The notes beneath the pieces were generated by a model. That model made no database searches and was not told the origin of the DNA. It was given only the letters and a program-made list of their open reading frames with translations. A program made the position numbers and the translations under genes. DNA of 64,000 nt. It comes from Adhaeretor mobilis (GTDB lineage: Bacteria; Planctomycetota; Planctomycetia; Pirellulales; Lacipirellulaceae). Position 1 is the first letter of the stretch. Each line of letters begins with the position of its first letter. Where the stretch lies: contig NZ_CP036263.1 of assembly GCF_007741515.1 (NCBI RefSeq), forward strand, positions 1,302,001 to 1,366,000. The letters are read 5' to 3'. Shown here piece by piece: positions 44,963 to 53,546 of the stretch.

Positions 44963-45271
44963 AATCTGTATTAGCTGACCCGTCTGGTGGTTGCCTCGGC
45001 CAACTTGTGGCCGCAGGGAATCACAGCATGCCGGAGACCCTCAGCTGTAAGGTTAGTCATCGGCTTTCAAGCAGCGGTGCTTTAATGGGTTGTCGCGTGG
45101 GCCGCTAGTTGCTGGGCGTTAGGCGCTAGTTCAGGTGTGCGGAATGAATTATGTTTAGGCTATCTGTGCCCCGCTAGATTCGGGGTCTAAAAGGGCGAGA
45201 CAGTCTCGAGCTTGTACGCCCCAACGCTAAAACCAACTACCAGCGCCTAGCGCCCAACAACTAGCGCCCCA
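44963..45271. other. Gap upstream of carA
   Basis: About 310 bases. An inverted repeat is present: CTAGTTGCTGGGCGTTAGGC near 45107 and its relative GCCTAGCGCCCAACAACTAG near 45245, whose right arm touches the carA start codon. The rest could hold a minus-strand small RNA ending at the terminator at 44925-44962. A plus-strand leader for carA is also here. No pyrimidine-type attenuator was recognised. Confidence 0.4.
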
Positions 45272-46396
45272 ATGACCGCTAAACTTGCTCTTGAAGATGG
45301 AACTGTATTCACCGGCACTTCGATTGGTGCTGAGGGAGAAGTCGATGGCGAAGTGTGCTTCAATACTTCGATGACAGGCTATCAGGAAATATTGACCGAT
45401 CCCAGTTATCGCGGGCAGATCGTCACGATGACGTATCCGCAGATTGGCAACTATGGTGTGAACGAGAGCGATCTGGAGAGCGAGAGGCCGCACCTTGCGG
45501 GCTTTATTGTTCGCGAGCATAGCCGCGTAGCGAGCAACTTCCGAAGTGAAGGTTCTTTGGCAGATTATCTCAAGGAGTGGGGCGTCGTAGCGATTGAGTC
45601 GATAGACACACGCGCACTTGTTCGCAGGATTCGCTCTACGGGTGCGATGCGCGGCGTGCTTTCAACGACGGACCTCGACGATGAAAGCCTCGTTGCCAAA
45701 GCCAAAGCCAGTCCTGGGCTCGTGGGCCGCGATCTCGTGAAAGAAGTCACCCCCGAGATGCCTTGCGAGTGGCAAGAATCGGTGAGCGATTGGACGCACC
45801 TTTCGAAGGCGGAAGGCGGAGGGGAGAAGGCGGAGGGTCCTCACGTGGTGGCTCTCGACTTTGGTATGAAGTGGAACATCCCGCGGCACTTGTACGATCA
45901 AGGGTGCCAAGTCACCGTGCTACCGGGTACGTCGACCGCTGAGGAAGTGCTTGCCCAAGAGCCCGATGGGATTTTTCTTTCCAATGGGCCGGGCGATCCG
46001 GAGCCGCTCACGCAGGCGGTAGAAACCATTCAAGGCGTGCTCGGCAAAGCGCCCGTGTTTGGCATTTGCCTAGGGCACCAGCTGCTATCGCTTGCCTGCG
46101 GGGCGAAGACCTTCAAAATGAAATTTGGCCATCGTGGTGGCAACCAGCCGGTGCAGCGTCTGGAAGACGGCACGGTGGAGATCACCTCGCAGAACCACGG
46201 CTTTGCCGTGGATGAAGAGTCGCTGCCCGATTGTCTCGAAGTCACGCACCGCAGCCTCAACGATGGAACCATCGAAGGTGTACGGCACCGCGAGCACAAT
46301 GCGTTTAGCGTGCAGTACCACCCCGAGGCGTCAGCGGGGCCGCATGATAGCCATTACTTGTTTGCGGAGTTTCTGAAGGCGGTTGGGACGATGTAA
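45272..46396 (+). CDS. carA: Carbamoyl-phosphate synthase small subunit
   Basis: Glutaminase subunit that supplies ammonia to CarB for arginine and pyrimidine synthesis. 374 residues: EDGTVFTGTSIGAEGEVDGE and FNTSMTGYQEILTDPSYRGQ (N-terminal domain), then the class I amidotransferase with LSNGPGDPEP, the nucleophile Cys in GICLGHQL near residue 266, and the His/Glu pair in VQYHPEAS near 351 and 353. The linker between the domains (about residues 179-190) is SKAEGGGEKAEG and is encoded by GAAGGCGGA repeats. No carB is next to it. The ATG at 45272 directly follows a repeat arm. Confidence 0.96.
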   Translation: MTAKLALEDGTVFTGTSIGAEGEVDGEVCFNTSMTGYQEILTDPSYRGQIVTMTYPQIGNYGVNESDLESERPHLAGFIVREHSRVASNFRSEGSLADYLKEWGVVAIESIDTRALVRRIRSTGAMRGVLSTTDLDDESLVAKAKASPGLVGRDLVKEVTPEMPCEWQESVSDWTHLSKAEGGGEKAEGPHVVALDFGMKWNIPRHLYDQGCQVTVLPGTSTAEEVLAQEPDGIFLSNGPGDPEPLTQAVETIQGVLGKAPVFGICLGHQLLSLACGAKTFKMKFGHRGGNQPVQRLEDGTVEITSQNHGFAVDEESLPDCLEVTHRSLNDGTIEGVRHREHNAFSVQYHPEASAGPHDSHYLFAEFLKAVGTM

Positions 46397-46409
46397 GATA
46401 GCGCATCGT

Positions 46410-46527
46410 GTCATTCCGACAGGTGTCTCAGCACCGGAGGAACCCAGTTTGGACTCTAGTTCGCGTTGGCAACCGCCAACAACTTGCAACCGGATTCCTC
46501 AGTCGCTCGGCTCCTTTCGGAATGACA
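46410..46527. repeat. TCATTCC palindromic repeat, copy 3
   Basis: TCATTCCGACAGGTGTCTCA with GCACCGGAGGAA on the left answers CGGATTCCTCAGTCG and CTCCTTTCGGAATGA on the right. It lies between the convergent carA and vWA genes. Its left arm nearly matches the arm at 10131-10152. Confidence 0.8.
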
Positions 46528-46536
46528 TTTTAGTCT

Positions 46537-48858
46537 CTACCAGCTGTAGGTCTTCCCATCAAGCTTCACCACGACGGCATCCTCAATCGCCAAGTAGGGT
46601 GTCGCTCGCTTGCCGAGTCTTTTGGCCAGGGCGAAGTATTCGGGGCTGAAGCGTTCGATTGCCTCGGCTTTCTTTTCTTCTTCCTCAGTCACGGTCGAAT
46701 CAACCCAACGATCAGCGCGGCGGAAGAAAGTTTTTCTGCCGAGTGAGAATACATTATTAGCCAACTTCTGGCGGCCTTCCTTAGCGTCGTAGAAGGTGGT
46801 TCCGCGTCCGCCGGAGGCTGAAAGTTTTTCAGTCTCGGCTGGAGCCATTTCTCCGCCGTAGCTTCCACCTCCGCCAAATGCTCCACCTCCATAGCCGCCG
46901 CCTCCTGACGCCGCCTTGGCGCGCTTGAACGCGTTTTTCGCAGCGCGTTGATTGACGCCATATTCGCCAGCTACTGTGTCTAGCTCTGCGAGTTGCTCAT
47001 CGGCCTGAGCTTGTAGGCGAGAGAGATCGCGAACGTCACTACTCTCGTCCGCCAAGAACGATGTGTAAGGCGTCAGGATGCCGTACTGTGTGGCGAGGGC
47101 GACCAGTTCGTCGATGAGTTCTTGATTCTTTCCATGCAGGTCGATCTGGTCGATGATCTCGCCTACGCGTCGCGTTGCCCACAGCTTCGCGACAAAGTTA
47201 TTGGAGTCGTCAGGGCTGCTGGCGATTAATTCTGCGGGGAATTCAAACGACTTTGCCTCTCCATTGATTGAGCCGCTTAAAGTCACCTTTGCAGCTCCAC
47301 CTTTGTGGTAGCGACCCACGATGACGGATTGATCACCAGCGAAGAGGTCAAATCGAATGCCGGGATAGATGCGAGAAATATTGGTGTTCGTTTCGTTGCT
47401 AGCACCATCAATTTCGAGCGTGAGTAACACGTCCGTCATCACGGGCGTGCCGATGCGGCGATAGAGCTTGCTGACGGCGGCTTCGATATCTTCGTTGGGT
47501 CGCACGTACTCGCTTTGGCCGTGGTTACCCGCAGAGAGCTTATCCAGCAGGCGGCTGTTCACGTCGTAGCCCACGCCAAAGGAAAACAGCCGGGCACGTA
47601 CTTTGTTGGCGGCTGCTGCGTGCTGGGCGATTTTCGCCTCGTTCTGCTCACCCGCAGTGGGTAGGCCATCGGTCAGGAAGATCACATAGCTTGGGCGATC
47701 TCCATCCTTGAGCATTGCCAGTGTTTGCGTGAGAGCTGCATCGATATTCGTGCTGCCGCCGGCGAACAGGCTGTTCACAAAGCCAATTGCCGCATCGCGG
47801 GTGTCGGATGTGAATTTCACAAGCTCCGGTTTAAAAGTCGAAACTGCGCTGTCGTACGCCACAATATTGAACAGGTCGCCCTCACGCAGATTATTTAGCA
47901 CGAACTTGAGCGCTCCGCGCGCCTGCTCGATTTTCTTTCCACTCATGCTGCCGGAGCGATCCACCACGAATACAACGGTCTTTGGGGTAGGTCGAGCCTC
48001 TTCAATTTGTAACTTGGGACTAGCAAGCAACAGGAAGTAGCCGGGCTCTCCAGCATCGGGTTTGTAGCTAATGAGGCTTGCGCCAATGTCGTCGCTGGCG
48101 GAGTCGAAGAACAGCCGAAAGTCAGCGTCTGGGATGACGTTCTTTTGCTCAACGGTCACGACGGCCTGCTTGTCTGAGGGGCGCTGGACCTTCACCTCGT
48201 GCGTACCAGAATAAATGTTCGTGATAGGAGTTTTTCCGTTGATCGCGACTCGCAGCTTCAATTTCTCTAGCGGTTTCGCTGTGTACTTGGCTGTGCTTAA
48301 CGGGAATAGGAAGTCCGTGAGGCCGTGTGACTTCCGCAAGAGCTGCGTATAACGCAAAGTGACAGTGCGTTTCTCTCCTGCGGGGATTGGGAACACGCTC
48401 GTCTGGAAAAGTCCCGTGCCGATCCATTCCAGCAGTGCCGGGTCCTTGTTGCTTTTGACGATCGCTTCGTAACGCTGGCGAGCTTCTTCCTTGGTGAGTA
48501 ACTCCGCTTGGAATTCTTTGTTGCCCACCATCAAGGTGAGTTGGTCGATCGCGCCATCGTAGGGCAGTGGGAATACGAAGCTCGCCTCAAGCTGTCGCTG
48601 GCCCGTGTTCACAAAGGTTTGTGAAACTTGCACTGTGGCGATGGAGCCCTCCAGCGAGGCGTTGACCTCGAGCGACTCGATCTTGTAACTCGTCTGCGTT
48701 GCTTCAACGCCCGGGACTGGGCGTGGAAAGGGCCTGGGCAGGCGAAAATTTACTGAAGTGCGGGTGTCAACTAGCACGCCCTGGGCGAAGCCCCACGAGG
48801 GGGCCGATAGAACGGCTAGCATGGCGAGCAGTAACGAGCAAGGAGAGAGACGGTACAT
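46537..48858 (-). CDS. VIT and von Willebrand factor A domain protein
   Basis: 773-residue exported protein. Signal peptide LLLAMLAVLSAPSWGFAQG, then a VIT domain (about residues 40-175: SLEVNASLEGSIATVQVSQT, then FVNTGQRQLEASFVFPLPYD) and a vWA domain (about 290-460) with the MIDAS motif VFVVDRSGSMSG and later Thr and Asp (FLTDGLPT). A Gly-rich segment SGGGGYGGGAFGGGGSYGG near residue 650 precedes the C-terminus. This is the bacterial inter-alpha-trypsin-inhibitor heavy-chain architecture; metal-dependent ligand binding at the cell surface or periplasm is likely, the ligand unknown. It stands alone, convergent with carA. Confidence 0.92.
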   Translation of the reverse strand: MYRLSPCSLLLAMLAVLSAPSWGFAQGVLVDTRTSVNFRLPRPFPRPVPGVEATQTSYKIESLEVNASLEGSIATVQVSQTFVNTGQRQLEASFVFPLPYDGAIDQLTLMVGNKEFQAELLTKEEARQRYEAIVKSNKDPALLEWIGTGLFQTSVFPIPAGEKRTVTLRYTQLLRKSHGLTDFLFPLSTAKYTAKPLEKLKLRVAINGKTPITNIYSGTHEVKVQRPSDKQAVVTVEQKNVIPDADFRLFFDSASDDIGASLISYKPDAGEPGYFLLLASPKLQIEEARPTPKTVVFVVDRSGSMSGKKIEQARGALKFVLNNLREGDLFNIVAYDSAVSTFKPELVKFTSDTRDAAIGFVNSLFAGGSTNIDAALTQTLAMLKDGDRPSYVIFLTDGLPTAGEQNEAKIAQHAAAANKVRARLFSFGVGYDVNSRLLDKLSAGNHGQSEYVRPNEDIEAAVSKLYRRIGTPVMTDVLLTLEIDGASNETNTNISRIYPGIRFDLFAGDQSVIVGRYHKGGAAKVTLSGSINGEAKSFEFPAELIASSPDDSNNFVAKLWATRRVGEIIDQIDLHGKNQELIDELVALATQYGILTPYTSFLADESSDVRDLSRLQAQADEQLAELDTVAGEYGVNQRAAKNAFKRAKAASGGGGYGGGAFGGGGSYGGEMAPAETEKLSASGGRGTTFYDAKEGRQKLANNVFSLGRKTFFRRADRWVDSTVTEEEEKKAEAIERFSPEYFALAKRLGKRATPYLAIEDAVVVKLDGKTYSW

Positions 48859-48960
48859 GAGTAGGCTCCAGAAGCGTCAGGAATTTGGTTCTTAAGACAT
48901 CAGACGCTCGTGCAGCGGAGGAAGTTCCACAACATTTAGCTCGAATTTTATAGTGACAAA

Positions 48961-49046
48961 CAGCCGCGGGCCAACGTTCTGCTGAAGAATTGCTCGCAGG
49001 TGTAGCAAATTCTTGTGTACCGGCAGTCCATTGGCCCGTGGCTATT
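48961..49046. repeat. AATAGCCGCG palindrome, copy 2
   Basis: CAGCCGCGGGCCAACG at the left answers ATTGGCCCGTGGCTATT at the right, with GAATTGCTCGC/AATTCTTGTG-type inner arms. It lies upstream of both the vWA gene and purA. A CTGCCGACT piece, the repeat of the uppS region, follows at 49071-49079. Confidence 0.65.
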
Positions 49047-49139
49047 GTCTCCTCACTCCCCCACTGCCCTCTGCCGACTTCTTCCACTACAATCGCCCGT
49101 TTGCCAATCGATCGACGTTTTTAGTGGAGAATGCCGCAG

Positions 49140-50435
49140 ATGGCGGGCACTTGTATAATTGGGTTGCAATGGGGCGATGAAGCCAAGGGCAAGATCGTTG
49201 ATCTGCTTACCCCTCAGCACGAATGCGTGGTCCGTTACCAGGGCGGGGCCAATGCGGGGCACACGGTTGTCGATGGCGATAACGTGTACAAACTCTCGCT
49301 ACTGCCTAGCGGCGTGCTCACGCCGGGAGTTACCTGCGTGATTGCTGGCGGAGTGGTCCTCAACCCAGCTAAGGCGATCGAGGAGCTCGACGAGCTTGCT
49401 AGTCGCAATGTCGAGGACAGCGACAATCTGAAGATCAGCGATCGCGTGCATGTGATCTTCCCGTGGCACTTCGCCGAAGATGTTGCCATGAACAAGAACA
49501 CGTCCGATGGTGAAGACATCGGCACCACCGGTCGGGGCATCGGCCCGTGCTATCGCGACAAAGTAGGACGCTCGTATGCTATTCGTCTTGGAGACATGTA
49601 TCGCGAGACTTTCCCCGATCAGGTTCGTCATAATACCGCTGTGAAGAACAAGATCCTGGCAGCCATGGTCGACGATGCTTCCAAATTCGAACCGCTCGAC
49701 GCAGAAGCGATTATCAAAGAGTACACCGCCTATGCGGAGCGTTTGCGTCCCTACATGGCAGACACGACGGACTACCTGCTCGATGTGGCGGATTCTGGAA
49801 AGAGAATTCTTTTTGAAGGAGCTCAGGGCGCGTTGCTTGATGTCGATCACGGCACTTACCCGTTCGTGACTAGCAGCAACAGTTCGGGCGTGGGCGTGGC
49901 CAATGGCTCCGGCGTGCCTAGCAAGCACGTGGATAAGGTCATCGGCATTGTGAAAGCCTACACAACGCGCGTCGGCGGCGGACCGTTCCCTACGGAACTG
50001 GACAACGAGATTGGCCAGCGGATTCGCGACCAGGGCAACGAGTACGGCACTGTGACCAAGCGCCCCCGACGCTGTGGTTGGCTAGATGCGGTAGCCGTTC
50101 GTTACACCTCGCGGCTGAGTGGCGTGGATACGGTCTGCTTGATGCTGTTGGACGTACTAAGTGGTTTTGAGGAACTCAAGATCTGTACGGCTTACAAGCT
50201 CGACGGCCAAGTAACCCAGCGTTTTCCCAGCCATGTGGACGACATACGCCGCGTTGAGCCCGTGTACGAAAGCCTACCCGGCTGGAGCGAAGATGTGACC
50301 GGGGCTCGCGCGATGTCCGACCTGCCAAAGAACGCTTTGGCTTATATTGACCGGGTGAGTGAAATCATTGGCCTGCCGATCGAGATGGTTTCGGTAGGAC
50401 CTGACCGGGCTCAGACGATACCGACAGGAAAGTAG
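49140..50435 (+). CDS. purA: Adenylosuccinate synthetase
   Basis: Joins IMP and aspartate with GTP in AMP synthesis. 431 residues: TCIIGLQWGDEAKGKIVDLL (P-loop GDEAKGK with catalytic Asp), GGANAGHTVV with the catalytic His, GTTGRGIGPCYRDKVGR, FEGAQGALLDVDHGTYPFVT (quoted to 20), and VGPDRAQTI near the end. The ATG at 49140 has GGAG ten bases upstream, while the ATG at 49131 has it one base away, so 49140 is chosen; the difference is three residues. The gene is followed by a repeat and then uppS and cdsA. Confidence 0.97.
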   Translation: MAGTCIIGLQWGDEAKGKIVDLLTPQHECVVRYQGGANAGHTVVDGDNVYKLSLLPSGVLTPGVTCVIAGGVVLNPAKAIEELDELASRNVEDSDNLKISDRVHVIFPWHFAEDVAMNKNTSDGEDIGTTGRGIGPCYRDKVGRSYAIRLGDMYRETFPDQVRHNTAVKNKILAAMVDDASKFEPLDAEAIIKEYTAYAERLRPYMADTTDYLLDVADSGKRILFEGAQGALLDVDHGTYPFVTSSNSSGVGVANGSGVPSKHVDKVIGIVKAYTTRVGGGPFPTELDNEIGQRIRDQGNEYGTVTKRPRRCGWLDAVAVRYTSRLSGVDTVCLMLLDVLSGFEELKICTAYKLDGQVTQRFPSHVDDIRRVEPVYESLPGWSEDVTGARAMSDLPKNALAYIDRVSEIIGLPIEMVSVGPDRAQTIPTGK

Positions 50436-50443
50436 GCAGTGAG

Positions 50444-50565
50444 CAGTCGGCAGTATGCAGTGGTGACTCAACGAGGGTTGTATGCCTAAAGAACGCAATA
50501 CTGACGATCTGTTCGGCAAAGTGAGCGATGGGGAACTGCCGCCTGCCGACAGCCCCCTGCCGACT
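50444..50565. repeat. CAGTCGGCAG element entering the uppS N-terminus
   Basis: CAGTCGGCAGT at 50444-50454 (between genes) has its complements CTGCCGAC at 50543-50550 and CTGCCGACT at 50557-50565 inside uppS. Related pieces lie at 49071-49079 and, in cdsA, at 51459-51469. The coding part gives the low-complexity stretch GELPPADSPLPTLLSD of UppS. Confidence 0.65.
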
Positions 50566-51288
50566 CTCCTTTCCGACATCCCCCGCGAGCGCTTCCCGCG
50601 CCACATTGCCGTGATCATGGACGGCAACGGTCGCTGGGCACAGCGGCAAGGGTTACCGCGGATAGACGGCCATCGGCGTGGCGTGGAGAGCGTCCGCCGC
50701 ACGAGTGAGGAATGCACGCGTCTGGGCATGGAGCAACTCACGCTGTACTGCCTTTCCAGCGAAAACTGGAAGCGACCGCAGCAGGAAATCGACTTTCTGA
50801 TGCACTTGCTCGAGCAATACATGATCGAAGAACGCACGACGATCATGGAAAACAATCTACGAGTGAGAATGATCGGCCGACGGGAAGACATCCCAGACCA
50901 GGTTCTCAAGGAACTCGACAAGACGGTCGAACTGAGTAGTACAAATGACGGCATGTGGTTGAACTTGGCGATCAACTACGGCGGGCGGCGCGAACTGGTT
51001 GATGCGATCCAGAAAATCGCCGCTGACGTAGCGTCGGGTCAGCAGAGTGTGGAAGCGATCAGCGAGCAAACCGTCAGCGAGAATCTCTACACGGCAGGGC
51101 TAGACGACCCCGATTTACTGGTTCGGACAGCCGGCGAAATGCGCATTAGCAATTTTCTCCTGTGGCAGATCAGCTACGCAGAGATCTGGGTCACCGAAGC
51201 CTGTTGGCCCGAGTTCGACGAAGCGGCATTGCACCAAGCGATCGCGAGCTTTGCCGGGCGAAATCGGAAGTTCGGGGGACTAAATTAG
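50482..51288 (+). CDS. uppS: Isoprenyl (undecaprenyl) diphosphate synthase
   Basis: cis-Prenyltransferase that builds the lipid carrier for wall and LPS glycans. 268 residues: HIAVIMDGNGRWAQRQGLPR (with the catalytic Asp), GHRRGVESVRR, LYCLSSENWKRPQQEIDFLM and the C-terminal LLVRTAGEMRISNFLLWQIS (usual wording is RTSGE, so Ser is Ala here) with YAEIWVTEACWPEF. The first about 35 residues (KERNTDDLFGKVSDGELPPA) precede the core and are partly repeat-encoded. ATG at 50482 with GAGGG close by. Five bases separate its stop from the cdsA start. Confidence 0.95.
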   Translation: MPKERNTDDLFGKVSDGELPPADSPLPTLLSDIPRERFPRHIAVIMDGNGRWAQRQGLPRIDGHRRGVESVRRTSEECTRLGMEQLTLYCLSSENWKRPQQEIDFLMHLLEQYMIEERTTIMENNLRVRMIGRREDIPDQVLKELDKTVELSSTNDGMWLNLAINYGGRRELVDAIQKIAADVASGQQSVEAISEQTVSENLYTAGLDDPDLLVRTAGEMRISNFLLWQISYAEIWVTEACWPEFDEAALHQAIASFAGRNRKFGGLN

Positions 51289-51293
51289 CTTCC

Positions 51294-52217
51294 ATGCTTC
51301 GCTGGCGAATACCACTGGGCATCCTCTTTGTTGCGATCCTAGCTGCGCTGGGCTACGCAGATGCTCATGCTGGCAGGCCCGGGATCTACCTCGCGCCGCT
51401 CGCTGTGCTACTGAGCACGTTGGCAACCGGCGAGATGCGAAGGTTGCATAGGAGTGGACAGTCGGCAGTGGGCAGTGAACAGTCGAGTAGACCCGACTCG
51501 ACAGGTGGCTCGGTGATTTACTTGGCAACGTTGCTCCCCGTCATCGCCAGTTGTGCTCCGTTAGCCTGGAAGGATTACCCGACAGACTGCCCAGTGGGCC
51601 GCCTCGGCTGGTTGGCACTCGGATTGCTTGCCGGTTTGCTTGTGATCTTTGTCGATGAGATGCGACGCTACCCAAGTGAAGAGAAGTCCATCCCCTCGTT
51701 AGCCCGCGGTACTTTGTGTGTACTCTATGTCGGCGGATTGTTCGGCATGATTGTGCAATTGCGATTGCTTCCTGGCACTGAAGCACTCCCCGGCGGTAAG
51801 CGTGGCCTTGTGGCACTGCTTACGATGATCGCCATCGTCAAGGCTAGCGACATCGGGCAGTACACGTTTGGGAGGCTATTTGGCAAGCACAAGCTGGCTC
51901 CAGCACTCAGTCCAGGAAAGACCATCGAAGGAGCCTTAGGTGGCATAGTGACTGGAGTAGTCGTTGCCGCGCTACTGGCGAAGGAATCGCTCTTCGGGAA
52001 CAACCCCTCGCTTGTCGTCTTGGCCGCCTACGCCGTTCTGGTTGTCGTCGCGGGAATCCTGGGCGACTTGGCCGAGTCGCTCCTCAAACGCGACGCTAGC
52101 GTGAAGGACTCCAGCGATTGGCTTCCCGGGTTCGGCGGGGTGCTTGACCTGGTCGACTCATTGCTCTTCGCCGCTCCGGTGGCTTACTTCTTCTGGGTGA
52201 GCGGTTGGTTGGCGTAG
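51294..52217 (+). CDS. cdsA: Phosphatidate cytidylyltransferase
   Basis: Makes CDP-diacylglycerol, the branch point of phospholipid synthesis, in the inner membrane. 307 residues from the ATG at 51294, with eight or so hydrophobic helices. The family signature is seen: KLAPALSPGKTIEGALGGIV and GDLAESLLKRDASVKDSSDW, then LPGFGGVLDLVDSLLFAAPV (usual PGHGGxxDRxDS, so His and Arg differ here). Residues about 52-72 (HRSGQSAVGSEQSSRPDSTG) form a polar insert after the early helices and are encoded by a CAGTCGGCAG-type repeat at about 51447-51509. It is probably co-transcribed with uppS. Confidence 0.93.
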   Translation: MLRWRIPLGILFVAILAALGYADAHAGRPGIYLAPLAVLLSTLATGEMRRLHRSGQSAVGSEQSSRPDSTGGSVIYLATLLPVIASCAPLAWKDYPTDCPVGRLGWLALGLLAGLLVIFVDEMRRYPSEEKSIPSLARGTLCVLYVGGLFGMIVQLRLLPGTEALPGGKRGLVALLTMIAIVKASDIGQYTFGRLFGKHKLAPALSPGKTIEGALGGIVTGVVVAALLAKESLFGNNPSLVVLAAYAVLVVVAGILGDLAESLLKRDASVKDSSDWLPGFGGVLDLVDSLLFAAPVAYFFWVSGWLA

Positions 52218-52523
52218 CCGGTAGTTCCAGAGCAAGTACGCCGGGGGCTAGGATTCTTGCATTGGGATTCTTGCATTGAGATTCCTACACAGGGTTTCTA
52301 GTCTGGGGCGACGTTTCCCATCAGGGATTCCTGGTCTAATCTCTGCAATCGCTACAAAGTGAAGCTAGCAAAGCCTTTACGTTGTTGTGTTAATAGCCGG
52401 GTGGCCTCACGGTGGGGCAGTCAGGTATATTTGCAGGTAGCTCCCGGCAATGCGACTCGTGCCTTGTGCGGAGCCAACACCTACTTCCCCCCCGGCCAAG
52501 GCCAGTGCGCCTTGGCCCACCGC
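52218..52523. other. Gap ahead of phoH with short direct repeats
   Basis: At 52250-52310 the pieces GGATTCTTGCATT, GGGATTCTTGCATT and GAGATTCCTACA form three imperfect tandem repeats. The phoH frame is open upstream to 52359 but that part does not look like the family. Confidence 0.45.
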
Positions 52524-53459
52524 ATGATCGAAGCATCAATTCCGGTAGGAAACGCTGAGGACATGGTTCTTCTGCTTGGCATGAAGGACCAGCATCTACG
52601 AAAAATCCGTAGCTCTATTCCAGCCAAAATTACCACACGCGATGGCAAGGTGCTCGTTCAGGGCGACGAAGAGGCAGTGATCCTCGCCACGAGCGTGTTT
52701 GAAAAGCTCAAAGCCACGGTCGCTAAACATGGAGCACTGAGTACCGATCAGGTGGACGACATCATCGGTCGCCTTTCCGCGGGTGAGGTCGAACCGGCTG
52801 CTGAGCCGATCGACATGCGCAATGGCAGAAAAATCCGCCCGCGCACGCCGGGACAAGCTGCTTACCTAAACGCGGTTCGCGAGAACGATCTCGTGTTCTG
52901 TACGGGGCCTGCAGGTACTGGGAAAACCTACCTGGCGGTTGCTGCTGCCGTGGAAGGTCTGAAGGCCCAACAAGTTCGCAAGATCGTACTAGTCCGACCT
53001 GCCGTCGAAGCGGGCGAAAGCCTCGGCTTCCTGCCGGGCGACATGCAAGCAAAAATCAACCCTTACTTACGACCATTGCTCGATGCACTGCGTGAAATGA
53101 TGGACCACGAGCAAATGCGCCGTTCTATGGAGGAGGACGTCATTGAGGTGGTGCCACTGGCGTACATGCGCGGTCGCACGCTCAATCGTTCGTTCATTAT
53201 CATGGACGAAGCGCAAAACACGACCGCCTCGCAAATGAAGATGTTCCTCACACGCATGGGCGAAGGCTCGAAAGTCGTGGTGTCCGGCGACATTTCGCAA
53301 ATCGACCTGCCGAAGCCTGCCGGCAGCGGGTTGATAGACGCACTGAAAAGACTCAAAGGCATTAAGGGATCGGCGATTGTGCAACTCAGCGGCTCAGACA
53401 TTGTGCGCCACCGACTCGTCCAAGACATCGTGCGCGCCTACGAAAAAGGGGATCGATAG
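52524..53459 (+). CDS. phoH: PhoH-family ATPase/RNA helicase-like protein
   Basis: Cytoplasmic ATPase linked with rRNA maturation and ribosome quality control by its conserved position beside ybeY. 311 residues from the ATG at 52524 (MIEASIPVGNAEDMVLL): an N-terminal KH-like part (DQHLRKIRSSIPAKITTRDG), then RPRTPGQAAYLNAVRENDLV, Walker A FCTGPAGTGKTYLAV near residue 128, KIVLVRPAVEAGESLGFLPG, Walker B SFIIMDEAQNTTASQMKMFL and VVSGDISQIDLP. A longer frame to 52359 exists; its 55 residues have no family likeness. Followed by pgpH, ybeY and corC on the same strand. Confidence 0.94.
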   Translation: MIEASIPVGNAEDMVLLLGMKDQHLRKIRSSIPAKITTRDGKVLVQGDEEAVILATSVFEKLKATVAKHGALSTDQVDDIIGRLSAGEVEPAAEPIDMRNGRKIRPRTPGQAAYLNAVRENDLVFCTGPAGTGKTYLAVAAAVEGLKAQQVRKIVLVRPAVEAGESLGFLPGDMQAKINPYLRPLLDALREMMDHEQMRRSMEEDVIEVVPLAYMRGRTLNRSFIIMDEAQNTTASQMKMFLTRMGEGSKVVVSGDISQIDLPKPAGSGLIDALKRLKGIKGSAIVQLSGSDIVRHRLVQDIVRAYEKGDR

Positions 53460-53546
53460 GGCTAGAATCATTAGGCATCAGGACGCAGCTGGATCCTTCT
53501 CTGGTCCTCGTCCTTGCCACCTATTTACCTAGTCCGTACCGCTACC

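Noticed and set aside
44963..45271. SRP RNA, 6S RNA or tmRNA in the carA upstream gap
   Set aside because: None of the conserved parts (GGAAGCAGCC-type SRP loop, tmRNA ACCA end or tag) could be found.
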